Of a stretch of 64,000 nt of DNA, positions 44,892 through 53,359 are shown piece after piece. The stretch's first letter is position 1. Each line of letters starts with the position of its first letter. The DNA is from Rubritepida flocculans DSM 14296 (GTDB lineage: Bacteria > Pseudomonadota > Alphaproteobacteria > Acetobacterales > Acetobacteraceae), in assembly GCF_000425365.1 (NCBI RefSeq), contig NZ_AUDH01000005.1:62001-126000 (forward strand). Reading direction: 5' to 3'. The translations under genes were made by a program, and so were the position numbers. The notes beneath the pieces are model-generated. The model was not told the origin of the DNA, searched no databases, and saw only the letters and a list, made by a program, of their open reading frames with translations.

Positions 44892-45896
44892 TCACAGCGG
44901 GATCGTCTCCCCGATCCGCGGGACGATCACCGCCCCTTCCACCCCTGCGGCGCGGGCGGCGGCCAGGGTGGCGGCGGGCGCGGCCCCCGTGTCCTCCGCG
45001 CCCATGGGATAGGTGCCCCAGTGGACGAGCATCAGCCGCCGCGCCCGCAGGGCGCGGAAGCCCTCGATCACCTCCTCCGGGCTCGCGTGGTGGTGATGGT
45101 TGGTGCGGCGGGGCAGGAAGCCGCCCACGCCCATGACGGCGAGGTCGAAGGGCCCGTGCCGCGCGCCCGCCTCGGCGAAATGGGGGCCATGGGCGCTGTC
45201 GCCTGCGAGATAGACGCGCCGCCCGCCCCCCTCCAGCGCCCAGGCGCCCCAGAGCGTCACGCGATGGTCGAACAGCCCGCGCCCGGATTCGTGCCGCGCG
45301 GGCAGGAAGGTGGCCGTCAGCCCGCCCAGGCTGCGCGACTCGCCCCAGCCCAGCGCCTCGGTGCGCGCGCAGGCGATGCCGCGCAGCGCGGCGACGCGCA
45401 GCGGCAGCAGGCAGGCCACCCCCGGGCGGCGGGCCAGGGCGCGGAAGCTCGGCAGTTCCAGATGGTCGTAGTGGTCGTGGGTGAGGAGCAGGAGGTCGAA
45501 AGGCGGCAGGCTCTCGGCGTCGAAGGGCAGGGGAACCAGCCGGCGCGGGCCGAGGCCGGGCAGGGGCGAGGCGCGCTCGCCGAACACCGGGTCCACCACC
45601 GCCACCACGCCGCCGAGGCGCAGCATCACCCCGGCGTGCCCGAGCCACATCACCGCATCGCCGCCGCCCCGCCAGCCGGCGAGCGCCGCCTCCCGCCCCA
45701 GCGCCTCGGCCGCGGCGCTGGCGGGCACGGCGCCGAAGAGCAGGCGCAGCCGGTCGGCCAGGATGCCGTCGGGCGGCGGCTGCGAGAGGGCGGGGTGATG
45801 GTCCCCGTCGGGCGCGCAGCCCGCCGCGCCGAGCAGCAGCAGCGCCGCGGCGCGGCGGCCCATGGGGCGGGGGGAGGGGCGGTTCGGCCTCGTCAT
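44892..45896 (-). CDS. metallo-beta-lactamase fold lipoprotein
   Basis: The 334-residue protein has a lipoprotein signal (ALLLLGAAGC) if translated from ATG 45896. The body is a UlaG/NAPE-PLD-like metallo-hydrolase with LGHAGVMLRLGG, the metal motif THDHYDH, the bridging Asp in YLAGDSAHG and a late His in LVHWGTYP. Such enzymes cleave phosphodiesters or cyclic esters; an envelope lipid or glycan substrate is only a guess from location. It precedes the sialyltransferase fusion on the same strand and diverges from the GT39 gene. Confidence 0.85.
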   Translation of the reverse strand: MTRPNRPSPRPMGRRAAALLLLGAAGCAPDGDHHPALSQPPPDGILADRLRLLFGAVPASAAAEALGREAALAGWRGGGDAVMWLGHAGVMLRLGGVVAVVDPVFGERASPLPGLGPRRLVPLPFDAESLPPFDLLLLTHDHYDHLELPSFRALARRPGVACLLPLRVAALRGIACARTEALGWGESRSLGGLTATFLPARHESGRGLFDHRVTLWGAWALEGGGRRVYLAGDSAHGPHFAEAGARHGPFDLAVMGVGGFLPRRTNHHHHASPEEVIEGFRALRARRLMLVHWGTYPMGAEDTGAAPAATLAAARAAGVEGAVIVPRIGETIPL

Positions 45897-46023
45897 TCTG
45901 TGGCGGGAGCATAGCGGCCTTTCCCGCGCGGGCGGGAGGCGGGGGGTGGCGCCCGGGCCCCCGCCGTGCCACACAGCGCGCCGGCCCCGGCGCACGGGGC
46001 CCCCGCCCTTCCGCGTCAGGCCC

Positions 46024-47730
46024 ATGCCCGCCACCCTCGCCGCCTGGACGGAGCGGCACTCCGCCCGCCTCCTCGCCCTGCTCGCGCCCAGCCAGGCGCG
46101 GTCCATGCTGTTCGTGGCGCTGGTGGCGCTCGCGGCCTTCCTGCCCGGCTACGCCTCCCTCCCGCCGACCGACCGCGACGAGGGCCGCTACGTCATGGCG
46201 ACGCAGCAGATGCTGGAAAGCGGGGATTTCCTCGAGCCCCGCAACCAGGACCAGCCGCGCCACAAGCAGCCCGCGGGCATCTACTGGCTGCAGGCGGCCG
46301 CCGCGGCGCTGAGCGGGCAGGGGGCGGAGGCGCCCATCGGCGTGTTCCGCCTGCCCTCGCTGATCGGCGCGGTGGCCTCCGCCGCGCTCACGGTCTGGGC
46401 CTTCCGCCCGCTGGTGGGGCCGCAGGCGGCGCTGCTCGCGGGGCTGCTCCTCGCGCCCGCGCTGCTCCTGGGGGTGGAGGCGCGCATCGCCAAGACCGAT
46501 GCGGCGCTGCTGGCCTTCACCCTGCCCGCGCTCGGCGTGCTGGTCCGCGCCTTCCTCGACCCCGCGGCGGTGCGCGCCAGCCGGCTGCCCTGGCTGTTCT
46601 GGGGCGCGCTCGGGGCGGCGGCGATGATCAAGGGGCCCATCGGCCCGCTGGTCGTGCTGGTCGCGGCCGCCGCCCTCTGCCTGCCCGCGCGCGGGCTGCG
46701 CTGGCTCGGCGCGCTCAGGCCCTGGCCGGGGGTGCTGGCGATGCTGGGGCTCGCGCTGCCCTGGTATGTCGCCATCGCCATCGCCACGCGGGGCGAGTTC
46801 TTCGCCACCGCGCTCGGCTGGAACGCGCTCGGCAAGGTGACCGAGGCGCACCAGGGCCATGGCGGGCCGCCGGGCTTCTACAGCCTGCTCGTCTGGGTCA
46901 CCTTCTGGCCCGCCGCGCCCTTCCTCGCCGCCACGCTGTGGTGGGTCTGGCGCGAGCGGCGGCTGCGCGAGGTGCAGGCGCTGCTCTGCCTCATCCTGCC
47001 CGCCTGGGTGATGTTCGAGGCGGTGGCGACCAAGCTGCCCCACTACGTGCTGCCCACCTATCCGGCCCTGGCGGCGCTGGTGGCGCTGGCGCTGGGCGGG
47101 GCGGGGGCGATCGCCGGCGGCTGGTTCAGCGCGCTGATGCGCCAGGGTTTCTGGCTGCTGCCGGCGGCGATGGGGGGGCTCGGCCTCGGCGCCTTTCTCT
47201 GGTTCGAGGGCTGGCCGCCGCTGTGGGTTCCGCCCGCCTTCCTGCTCGCCGTCGGGCTCGGGGTGCTGGCGGGGGCGGTGGCGCGGCGCTCGGCCATGGC
47301 GGCGGTGCCGGTGGCGGCGGCGACGGCGCTCGCCACCTGGCTCGGCGCCTGGCCGCTGCTCGCGCGGGCGGAGACGATCTGGCTCTCGCCGCGCATGGCC
47401 GCGGCGGCCGCCCGCCACGCCCCCTGCGCCGAGACGCGGCTGGCCTCCGCCGGCTATCGCGAGCCGAGCCTCGTCGTCCTCACCCGGACGGACACGCTGC
47501 TGACCGATGGCGAGGGCGCGGCGCTCTTCCTCGCCGAGGGGCCCTGCCGCCTCGCCTTCGTGGACGCCGCCCCCGGCCGGCGCGGCCGCCCGGCGGAGGA
47601 GGCGGCCTTCCTCGCCACCCTCGCCGCCCGCGGCCTCGCGGCCGAGCCGCTGGCGATGGTGGAGGGGCGCAACCTCAATGGCGGGCGGCACCGCCGGATG
47701 GGCCTGTGGCGGCTGAAGGAGGGGGGATGA
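46024..47730 (+). CDS. GT39-family glycosyltransferase (ArnT-like)
   Basis: The 568-residue polytopic membrane protein has about eleven helices. Its GT-C signature near the N-terminus (SLPPTDRDEGRYVMATQQML) is followed by GDFLEPRNQDQPRHKQP. Family members transfer sugars from undecaprenyl carriers to lipid A or proteins in the periplasm. The next gene encodes a GT2 enzyme of the type that loads such carriers, as with ArnC/ArnT. Its stop overlaps that gene's start (ATGA). The sugar is not determinable. Confidence 0.88.
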   Translation: MPATLAAWTERHSARLLALLAPSQARSMLFVALVALAAFLPGYASLPPTDRDEGRYVMATQQMLESGDFLEPRNQDQPRHKQPAGIYWLQAAAAALSGQGAEAPIGVFRLPSLIGAVASAALTVWAFRPLVGPQAALLAGLLLAPALLLGVEARIAKTDAALLAFTLPALGVLVRAFLDPAAVRASRLPWLFWGALGAAAMIKGPIGPLVVLVAAAALCLPARGLRWLGALRPWPGVLAMLGLALPWYVAIAIATRGEFFATALGWNALGKVTEAHQGHGGPPGFYSLLVWVTFWPAAPFLAATLWWVWRERRLREVQALLCLILPAWVMFEAVATKLPHYVLPTYPALAALVALALGGAGAIAGGWFSALMRQGFWLLPAAMGGLGLGAFLWFEGWPPLWVPPAFLLAVGLGVLAGAVARRSAMAAVPVAAATALATWLGAWPLLARAETIWLSPRMAAAAARHAPCAETRLASAGYREPSLVVLTRTDTLLTDGEGAALFLAEGPCRLAFVDAAPGRRGRPAEEAAFLATLAARGLAAEPLAMVEGRNLNGGRHRRMGLWRLKEGG

Positions 47731-48455
47731 GCCCGCGCCTGTCGGTGATCCTTCCCGTCAAGGACGAGGCGGGCAACATCGCACCCCTGGTGGCGGAGAT
47801 CGAGGCGGCGCTCGCGCCCCTCCTGCCCTTCGAGATCGTCTATGTGGACGACGGCTCCACCGACGCCACCCGCGCCGAGATCGCGGCGCTGCGCCCGGGG
47901 CGGCCCCATCTGCGCCTGCTCGCGCTCGCGCGCAACGCGGGCAAGGCGGAGGCGCAGCGCGCCGGCGTGCGGGCCGCGCGCGGGGCGCTCGTGGTGCTGG
48001 TGGACGGGGACGGGCAGAACGACCCGGCCGAGATCCCCCGGCTTCTGGCCGCCTTCGAGGCCGCGCCGGGCGCGGGCCTCGCCATGGCCCAGCGGCGCGG
48101 GCGCAAGGACACGGGCTTCAAGCGCCTTCAGTCGCGCCTGGCCAACGCCATCCGCCAGGCCCTGCTGCGCGACGGCGCGCGCGATGCGGGCTGCGGCTTC
48201 GCCCTGCTGCCGCGCGAGACCTACCTCGCCCTGCCCGCCTTCGACGGGCTGCACCGCTTCCTGCCCGCGCTGGTGCGCCGCGAGGGGCTCGGCGTCGTGT
48301 TCGTCGAGGTGACGGACCGCCCGCGCGGGGCGGGGCGGTCGAAATACGGCTTCTTCGACCGGCTCTGGGTCGGCATCGACGACATGCTGGGCGTGATGTG
48401 GCTGCGCCGACGCCGGCGCGTGGTCGCGCGGGCCGAGGAAATCCCGCCCGGCTGA
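47727..48455 (+). CDS. GT2-family polyprenyl-phosphate glycosyltransferase
   Basis: The 242-residue GT-A enzyme resembles dolichol-phosphate mannosyltransferase/ArnC: SVILPVKDEAGNIAPLV, EIVYVDDGSTDATR, LARNAGKAEAQRAGVRAARG, the metal-binding VLVDGDGQNDP and DAGCGFALLPRE. RGAGRSKYGFFDRLWVGIDD is the usual end of the catalytic part. The two C-terminal membrane helices of ArnC are missing, so it is a short form. It likely makes the lipid-linked sugar used by the GT39 enzyme. Confidence 0.9.
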   Translation: MSPRLSVILPVKDEAGNIAPLVAEIEAALAPLLPFEIVYVDDGSTDATRAEIAALRPGRPHLRLLALARNAGKAEAQRAGVRAARGALVVLVDGDGQNDPAEIPRLLAAFEAAPGAGLAMAQRRGRKDTGFKRLQSRLANAIRQALLRDGARDAGCGFALLPRETYLALPAFDGLHRFLPALVRREGLGVVFVEVTDRPRGAGRSKYGFFDRLWVGIDDMLGVMWLRRRRRVVARAEEIPPG

Positions 48456-48512
48456 CCCCCGCCTTGCCGGGGCCTCGGCCTTGGTGCGACAAGGCCCGCA
48501 GGGGGCTGCCGC

Positions 48513-49997
48513 ATGTTCTGCCACGCGAGCGAGACGTTCCAGATGGGCCTCGACGCCCTGTCCCCGCTCGGCGAGGGGCGCTGGCTGCTCTGCGGCTGGG
48601 TGATGCATCCGCGCGGGGCGGAGGCGCGGCTGCAGTTCCACGGGGCCGATGGCCGCGCGCTGCCGCTGCTCTACGAGGGGCGGCATCGGCGCCCCGATGT
48701 CGCGGCCGGCGCGCCCGGGGCCGTCGGCCTCTACGGTTTCCACATCGTCTTCGCGGCGGGTGAGGAGGGGCGGGGCGCGCTGTCCCTGCGGGCCGAGGCG
48801 GGGGGGCAGGAGCTGCGCGCCCGGCTGGGCGATCCGGCCATCGGCGACGATCTCTCCCGCCTGCTGGCCGCGCGGCCCTGGGCGCGGACCATGGCGCTGC
48901 TCGCCGATGCGCGCCGGGCCGGGCCGCTTCTGGCGCCGCTGCTGGCGGGTGGCGCCACGCCGGGCGGCGCGCTGGCCGGATGGATCTCGGCCCTGCCGCC
49001 GGCCGGGCCCGAGGCCGCCCCGCTCGGGCCGGCCGCCGCGCTGGCCCTGGCGGCGAGCCCGGCGGGCGATCTCGGCCTCGCCCTGCGCCCGGCCGCGGGG
49101 CGCGGCCCCCTCCGCGCCGAGACGCTGCGGCTGGAGGCGCTGGCGCGCGCGCCGGAGGGCGGCCTCTCCGCCCTGCCCCTCGCGGAGTGGCGCCTCGAGT
49201 CGGTGGGCGAGGCGCTGCTCGGCTGGGGCCGGGTGGAGCGCCCGCCGGGGACGGCGCTGGACCTCGTCCTTCAGGCGGAGCTGGGCGCCGAGGAGCTCTG
49301 GGCCCGCAGCCGGGCCCCGGCGCGCGACCTCGTCGCGCTGTTCGACGGGCTGGCCGCCGCGGCCCTCGGCCCCGAGCCCGGACCCGAGGCCCGGGCCGCG
49401 CTGCGCCGGGCGCTGGGGCGGCTGCTCGCCCGGCGCGAGGCGGCGGCGTGCACGGCGCTGCAGGCCGGGCTGGGCGCGGCCGGGCCCGCCGGGGGCAGGC
49501 CGCTGCTGCTGCTGGGCGGCGTGGAGGAGGAGCTGGGGCTGCGGCTGATCGAGGCCGCCGTGCCCAGCCTCGCCGATGCCGCGCCGCCCCTGCTGCTCTT
49601 CGGCCCCGCTGCCGGCCTCGCCCAGCTCGCGCTGGAGGAGCGCGGGATTGAGGCGCGCGCGGGCGAGGAGGCGGAGCGCGCGCTGGAGGAGGCCGGGGCG
49701 CGGCCCGTCCGCGCGCTCAGCCTGCGCGAGCTGGCCGAGGCGATGATCGAGGAGCGGCTTGACGAGGCGCTGCATGGCGGCGCGCCCGGGCTGCCCGCGC
49801 GGGATGTGCTGCTGCTGCACCGGCTCGCCGGGCCCGGGCCGGACCCGGCGGCCACCCTGGCGCGGCGCGCGGGCCGGGAGGCGCTGCCCCACACCCCCGC
49901 CTGCCCGGACGCCGCCCCGCCGCTTGCGGCGCATCTCGAGGCGCTCTGGCGCGCCCTCCCGGCGCGGCACTCCTCCGGCAGGCCCGCCCATGGCTGA
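48513..49997 (+). CDS. uncharacterised 494-residue protein of the glycan locus
   Basis: I do not recognise a named family. The start MFCHASETFQMGLDALSPLGEGRWLLCGWV leads into a beta-rich domain of about 100 residues (LLCGWVMHPRGAEARLQFHG, VGLYGFHIVF). A long Ala/Leu/Arg-rich helical region follows, then a Rossmann-like stretch RPLLLLGGVEEELGLRLIEA. No signal peptide, membrane helix or catalytic motif is obvious. It lies between GT2 and GT4 genes and overlaps the latter by eight bases, so it is probably part of the same pathway. The N-terminal domain pattern occurs in proteins of other glycosyltransferase loci, as far as I can judge by eye. Confidence 0.7.
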   Translation: MFCHASETFQMGLDALSPLGEGRWLLCGWVMHPRGAEARLQFHGADGRALPLLYEGRHRRPDVAAGAPGAVGLYGFHIVFAAGEEGRGALSLRAEAGGQELRARLGDPAIGDDLSRLLAARPWARTMALLADARRAGPLLAPLLAGGATPGGALAGWISALPPAGPEAAPLGPAAALALAASPAGDLGLALRPAAGRGPLRAETLRLEALARAPEGGLSALPLAEWRLESVGEALLGWGRVERPPGTALDLVLQAELGAEELWARSRAPARDLVALFDGLAAAALGPEPGPEARAALRRALGRLLARREAAACTALQAGLGAAGPAGGRPLLLLGGVEEELGLRLIEAAVPSLADAAPPLLLFGPAAGLAQLALEERGIEARAGEEAERALEEAGARPVRALSLRELAEAMIEERLDEALHGGAPGLPARDVLLLHRLAGPGPDPAATLARRAGREALPHTPACPDAAPPLAAHLEALWRALPARHSSGRPAHG

Positions 49998-51237
49998 GCC
50001 GCGCCATGTCTGCATCATCGCCCACGCCCATCCCGAGCACTCAAAGGGCGGGGGCGAGACGGCCGCCTGGCGCCAGGCCGAGGCGCTGCGCGCGGCCGGC
50101 TGGCGCGTCAGCTTCGTCGCCGCCTCGCCCGAGCTCGGCGCGCAGGCCGCACGCCGCCCCACCCCGACCGTGTGGCGGCACGGGCCGGACGAGTATCTCT
50201 ACCCCTTCGACGGCATGACCCCCGACCGGCTGGCCTGGCGCGACGCCGGGCGGCGGCGGGCGCTGCTGGACTTCCTCGCGGGGCTCGGCGCCTCGGCCTA
50301 TCACTTCCACCACTACTGGCGCGTCGGCGCCGACCTGATCCTCGCGCTGCGCAAAGCCCGGCCCGAGGCGCGCCTCGTGATGACGCTGCACGAGATGCTC
50401 GCCATCTGCCTCAACCACGGCCAGATGGTCCGCACCCAGGGGGGGGAGCTCTGCGAGGAGGCGCGGCCGCTCTCCTGCCTCGGCTGCTTTCCGGAGGAGA
50501 CGATCGAGCGGCTCGTCATCCGCCGCGCCCTTCTGCTGCAGGCGCTGCGCGCCTGCGACCGCTTCGTCTATCCGAGCGCCTTCCTGCGCGCGCGCTACGA
50601 GGCCTGGGGGCTGCCCGCCGCGCGCGGCCTGGTGCTCGAGAACCCGCTGAGCGCGGCGATGATGGCCGCCCCGCGCGCCAGGGCCGATACGCCCGGGATC
50701 GAGACGCGCTTCGCCTTCTTCGGCCAGGCGACGCCCTTCAAGGGGCTGGACCTGCTGCTGAACGCCTTCGCCCTGGCGCGGGCCGAGCAGCCGGGGCTGC
50801 ACCTCACCCTCAACGGGGCCAGCGCCGAGGCCGTCGCCGCGTTGCATCCCGGGCTGGCGCCTCTGATCGAGGAGCTCGGCCCCGCGCTCGCCTTCGGCGG
50901 GCGCTACAGGGCGCGGGACGTGCTGCCGCTGATGCGCGCGGCCGGCTGGGTGGTCGTGCCCTCGCGCTGGTGGGAGAACTCGCCGATGGTGATCCAGGAG
51001 GCGAAGCGCGCCGGCACGCCGCTGATCGTGGCCGATGTGGGCGGGATGGCCGAGAAGGTGCGCCCCGGCCTCGACGGGCTGCATTTCCGCTTCGGCTCGG
51101 TGGCCGACCTCGCGCGCGCGCTGCTGGAGGCGGCCGATCCGGCGCGGCGCGCGGCCATCGCGGCGACGCTGGCCGACGCGACGGGCCCGGCCGAGTTCCT
51201 CGCGGCCATCGCGGAGTGCTACGGGGGCGAGGGTTAG
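49990..51237 (+). CDS. GT4-family glycosyltransferase
   Basis: The 415-residue GT-B enzyme has the N-terminal HVCIIAHAHPEHSKGGGETAAW loop and AYHFHHYWRVGADLIL. The C-terminal nucleotide-sugar domain shows RFAFFGQATPFKGLDLLLNA, GRYRARDVLPLMRAAG and the GT4 E-x7-E region in VPSRWWENSPMVIQEAKRAGTP. Cysteines in EEARPLSCLGCFPEETIE resemble the zinc-like insert of some capsule or LPS enzymes. It extends a surface polysaccharide in the cytoplasm; donor and acceptor are unknown. It is convergent with the 686-residue protein gene, overlapping by four bases. Confidence 0.9.
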   Translation: MAEPRHVCIIAHAHPEHSKGGGETAAWRQAEALRAAGWRVSFVAASPELGAQAARRPTPTVWRHGPDEYLYPFDGMTPDRLAWRDAGRRRALLDFLAGLGASAYHFHHYWRVGADLILALRKARPEARLVMTLHEMLAICLNHGQMVRTQGGELCEEARPLSCLGCFPEETIERLVIRRALLLQALRACDRFVYPSAFLRARYEAWGLPAARGLVLENPLSAAMMAAPRARADTPGIETRFAFFGQATPFKGLDLLLNAFALARAEQPGLHLTLNGASAEAVAALHPGLAPLIEELGPALAFGGRYRARDVLPLMRAAGWVVVPSRWWENSPMVIQEAKRAGTPLIVADVGGMAEKVRPGLDGLHFRFGSVADLARALLEAADPARRAAIAATLADATGPAEFLAAIAECYGGEG

Positions 51238-53294
51238 GCCGGCCGCTTGCCGTCGCCGCCGGCCTGCGCCTTGCGCGCGGCGATGCGCGCGAGCAGCGCC
51301 CGGGTGGGCCCGTGCAGCGCGCGCCAGTCCAGCGAGAAATTGGCGCGGAAGGGCTGGCCGTGGCGCGCGGCCTCCACCTCCCGCACCGCCTCCGGCTCGA
51401 GGAAGACCGCAGGCCGCGGCGCCTCGCGGAAGCGGGGGTTGTCGTAGAGCCGCCCGTCATAGCTCTCGGGGCGCAGCATCATCGGGTTGCTGTAGGCCAC
51501 GCCGGGCTTGTTCGCGATCCAGCGGCATTTGGCCATGCCCGCGCCGATGGGGGCGAGGAAGGCGTCCGCCGCCGCGCAGAGCGCGATGCTCTCGGCCATG
51601 GGCGCGCCCACCGCGTTCTCGACGCGCAGCGCGCCGCCGAGCCCGGCCTCGATCCGCCGGGCCAGCGCGCGCTCCTCCTCGAGCGACATGAACCCGTGGG
51701 TGGAGCCCGTCTCCGCCCCCGCGTTCATGCCGTCGAGCACCACGGCGAGGCCCGGGAACTCCTCGCCCAGCGCCCGCAGCAGGGCGATCAGCCCCTCCTC
51801 CTGCTCCACCCAGGCGCGGTTGCCGAGCCGCAGCGTGACGAGCAGGATCAGCGGCGCCTCGGCGCGCAGCGCGTTGAGGCGGCCGAGGAAGCCGCGGTCG
51901 CAGCCCCGGCGAGAGGCCCGGACGATGCGCCGGGCGAGGTCGTCGGGGATGAACTGGTCCCGCACCGTGACGAGCAGCAGCCGCCGCTCGTGCAGCATGC
52001 GGGCGAGTTCGCGCTCGTCCGCCGCCTCCAGCCGCCGCGCGGCGATGGCCTCGGCGTGCTCGGACCAGAGGGCCGCGAGATCGGGATAGATGCGCCCGCG
52101 GGCGAGGGCGACGAAGTGCGCCGGCGCCTCCGGCCCGACCAGCGAGAAGAGCCGCGCCCAGCCCGAGAGGTTGTTCCACAGCTCATGGCCCACATGGGCC
52201 GTCACCAGCGGGGCCACGGCCACCTGCCTCTCCTCGGCGGCGAGGTAGGCGCGCAGCGCATCGGCGCGGATCCAGGCCTGGGCCAGCGCCTCGGCGAGGC
52301 GCCGCCGCGCCGCCTCGGCCCCGCCGAAGGCGCGCTCGGGCCGGGCGGCGAGCAGCAGCAGCCCCGCGGCGGGGAAGAACCAGGCGGCGTCCTGCAGCGC
52401 GTGCACCCAGTGGCTCGCGGCCATCACGAGGCAGGGCGCGGGGTCGGCGCGATGGAGGAAGATGTCGGGGGCGAGGTTGTCGCGCAGCAGCCGCCGCTTG
52501 CCGGTGAAGGGGCAGAGGCAGGGCTTGCCGCCGAGGCGGACCGTCGCCGCCACATCGCGCATGCGCAGCGGGATCGCGGCGTCGCCGGCGAAGGGCAGCT
52601 CTGGCCAGTCGCGGAAACAGGCCTCGCCCAGCGCCTCCGCCCCCTCGGCGGCGAGATCGAGAAAGGCGGGCGACAGCCCCGCGCGCGCGGCGAGCGCCGC
52701 CCGCGCCTCGGGCGGAATGGCGCCGGCGTCCAGCATCTCGCAGGCCTCGGTCAGCCAGAGCAGGGCGAGGCTGTGCGGGGTGAGCCGGGCCTCGGGCGCC
52801 GCCCCGGCCTCCGGCGCCGCGCCCGAGAGCAAGGCGAGCATGCCCTGCCCGAAACGCGCCACCTCCTCGGCCAGCGGGGCGGGCAGGGGGGTCTCGAGCG
52901 GGCCCGGCGCCTGCCAGAGCGCGGCCTGGAGATCCCAGCGCGCGGCCTCGGGCAGCGCCGCTCCGGTGGCGAAGGCGGCGAGCAGCGCGTCGCGCGCCGC
53001 GCGCCCCTGCCCGCGGCCGAGCAGCGCGCGGCCCGCCTGGGCGCGAGGTCCGGGCAGCAGATCGGGGTGCGCGGCCAGGGCCGGCAGCGCCCCGGCCTCC
53101 TCCGCCGCGGCGGCGAGCGCGACGAGCCGCGCCTGCGCCGCCTTCTCGGCCGGCAGGGGCGGCGGGGCGGGGCCCTCGAGCAGGGCGAGGGCGGCCCCGG
53201 CCAGCGCCGCCGCGCCGGGATGCGCCTCCTCCGCGCCGAGCAGCAGGCGCAGCGCCTCGCCCCGCGCGCCCTGGGCGGCGAGGGAGCGCGCCAT
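51234..53294 (-). CDS. uncharacterised 686-residue protein with TPR-like N-terminus
   Basis: The N-terminal third is Ala/Leu-rich with TPR-like helices. The remainder is less biased and includes LGGKPCLCPFTGKRRLLRDN, FLHRADPAPCLVMAASHWVHAL, LVTAHVGHELWNNLSGWARL, VVLDGMNAGAETGSTHG and AAADAFLAPIGAGMAKCRWI. That last segment resembles the donor-side domain of GT61-like or O-fucosyltransferase-like glycosyltransferases, but I cannot assign a family. The start at ATG 53294 has no clear ribosome site; the frame is open about 60 bases further (LASFAPEELLAMARS), so an upstream non-ATG start is possible. The location points to surface-glycan biosynthesis. Confidence 0.72.
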   Translation of the reverse strand: MARSLAAQGARGEALRLLLGAEEAHPGAAALAGAALALLEGPAPPPLPAEKAAQARLVALAAAAEEAGALPALAAHPDLLPGPRAQAGRALLGRGQGRAARDALLAAFATGAALPEAARWDLQAALWQAPGPLETPLPAPLAEEVARFGQGMLALLSGAAPEAGAAPEARLTPHSLALLWLTEACEMLDAGAIPPEARAALAARAGLSPAFLDLAAEGAEALGEACFRDWPELPFAGDAAIPLRMRDVAATVRLGGKPCLCPFTGKRRLLRDNLAPDIFLHRADPAPCLVMAASHWVHALQDAAWFFPAAGLLLLAARPERAFGGAEAARRRLAEALAQAWIRADALRAYLAAEERQVAVAPLVTAHVGHELWNNLSGWARLFSLVGPEAPAHFVALARGRIYPDLAALWSEHAEAIAARRLEAADERELARMLHERRLLLVTVRDQFIPDDLARRIVRASRRGCDRGFLGRLNALRAEAPLILLVTLRLGNRAWVEQEEGLIALLRALGEEFPGLAVVLDGMNAGAETGSTHGFMSLEEERALARRIEAGLGGALRVENAVGAPMAESIALCAAADAFLAPIGAGMAKCRWIANKPGVAYSNPMMLRPESYDGRLYDNPRFREAPRPAVFLEPEAVREVEAARHGQPFRANFSLDWRALHGPTRALLARIAARKAQAGGDGKRPA

Positions 53295-53359
53295 GGCCAG
53301 AAGCTCCTCCGGGGCGAAGGAGGCGAGGCCGGCCGCGGACCCGGGCTCGGCCGGAATGG

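Noticed and set aside
48478-48495. Small GCCTTG/CAAGGC hairpin before the 494-residue gene
   Set aside because: Only six base pairs with no T-run and no repeat elsewhere noticed; too weak to annotate.
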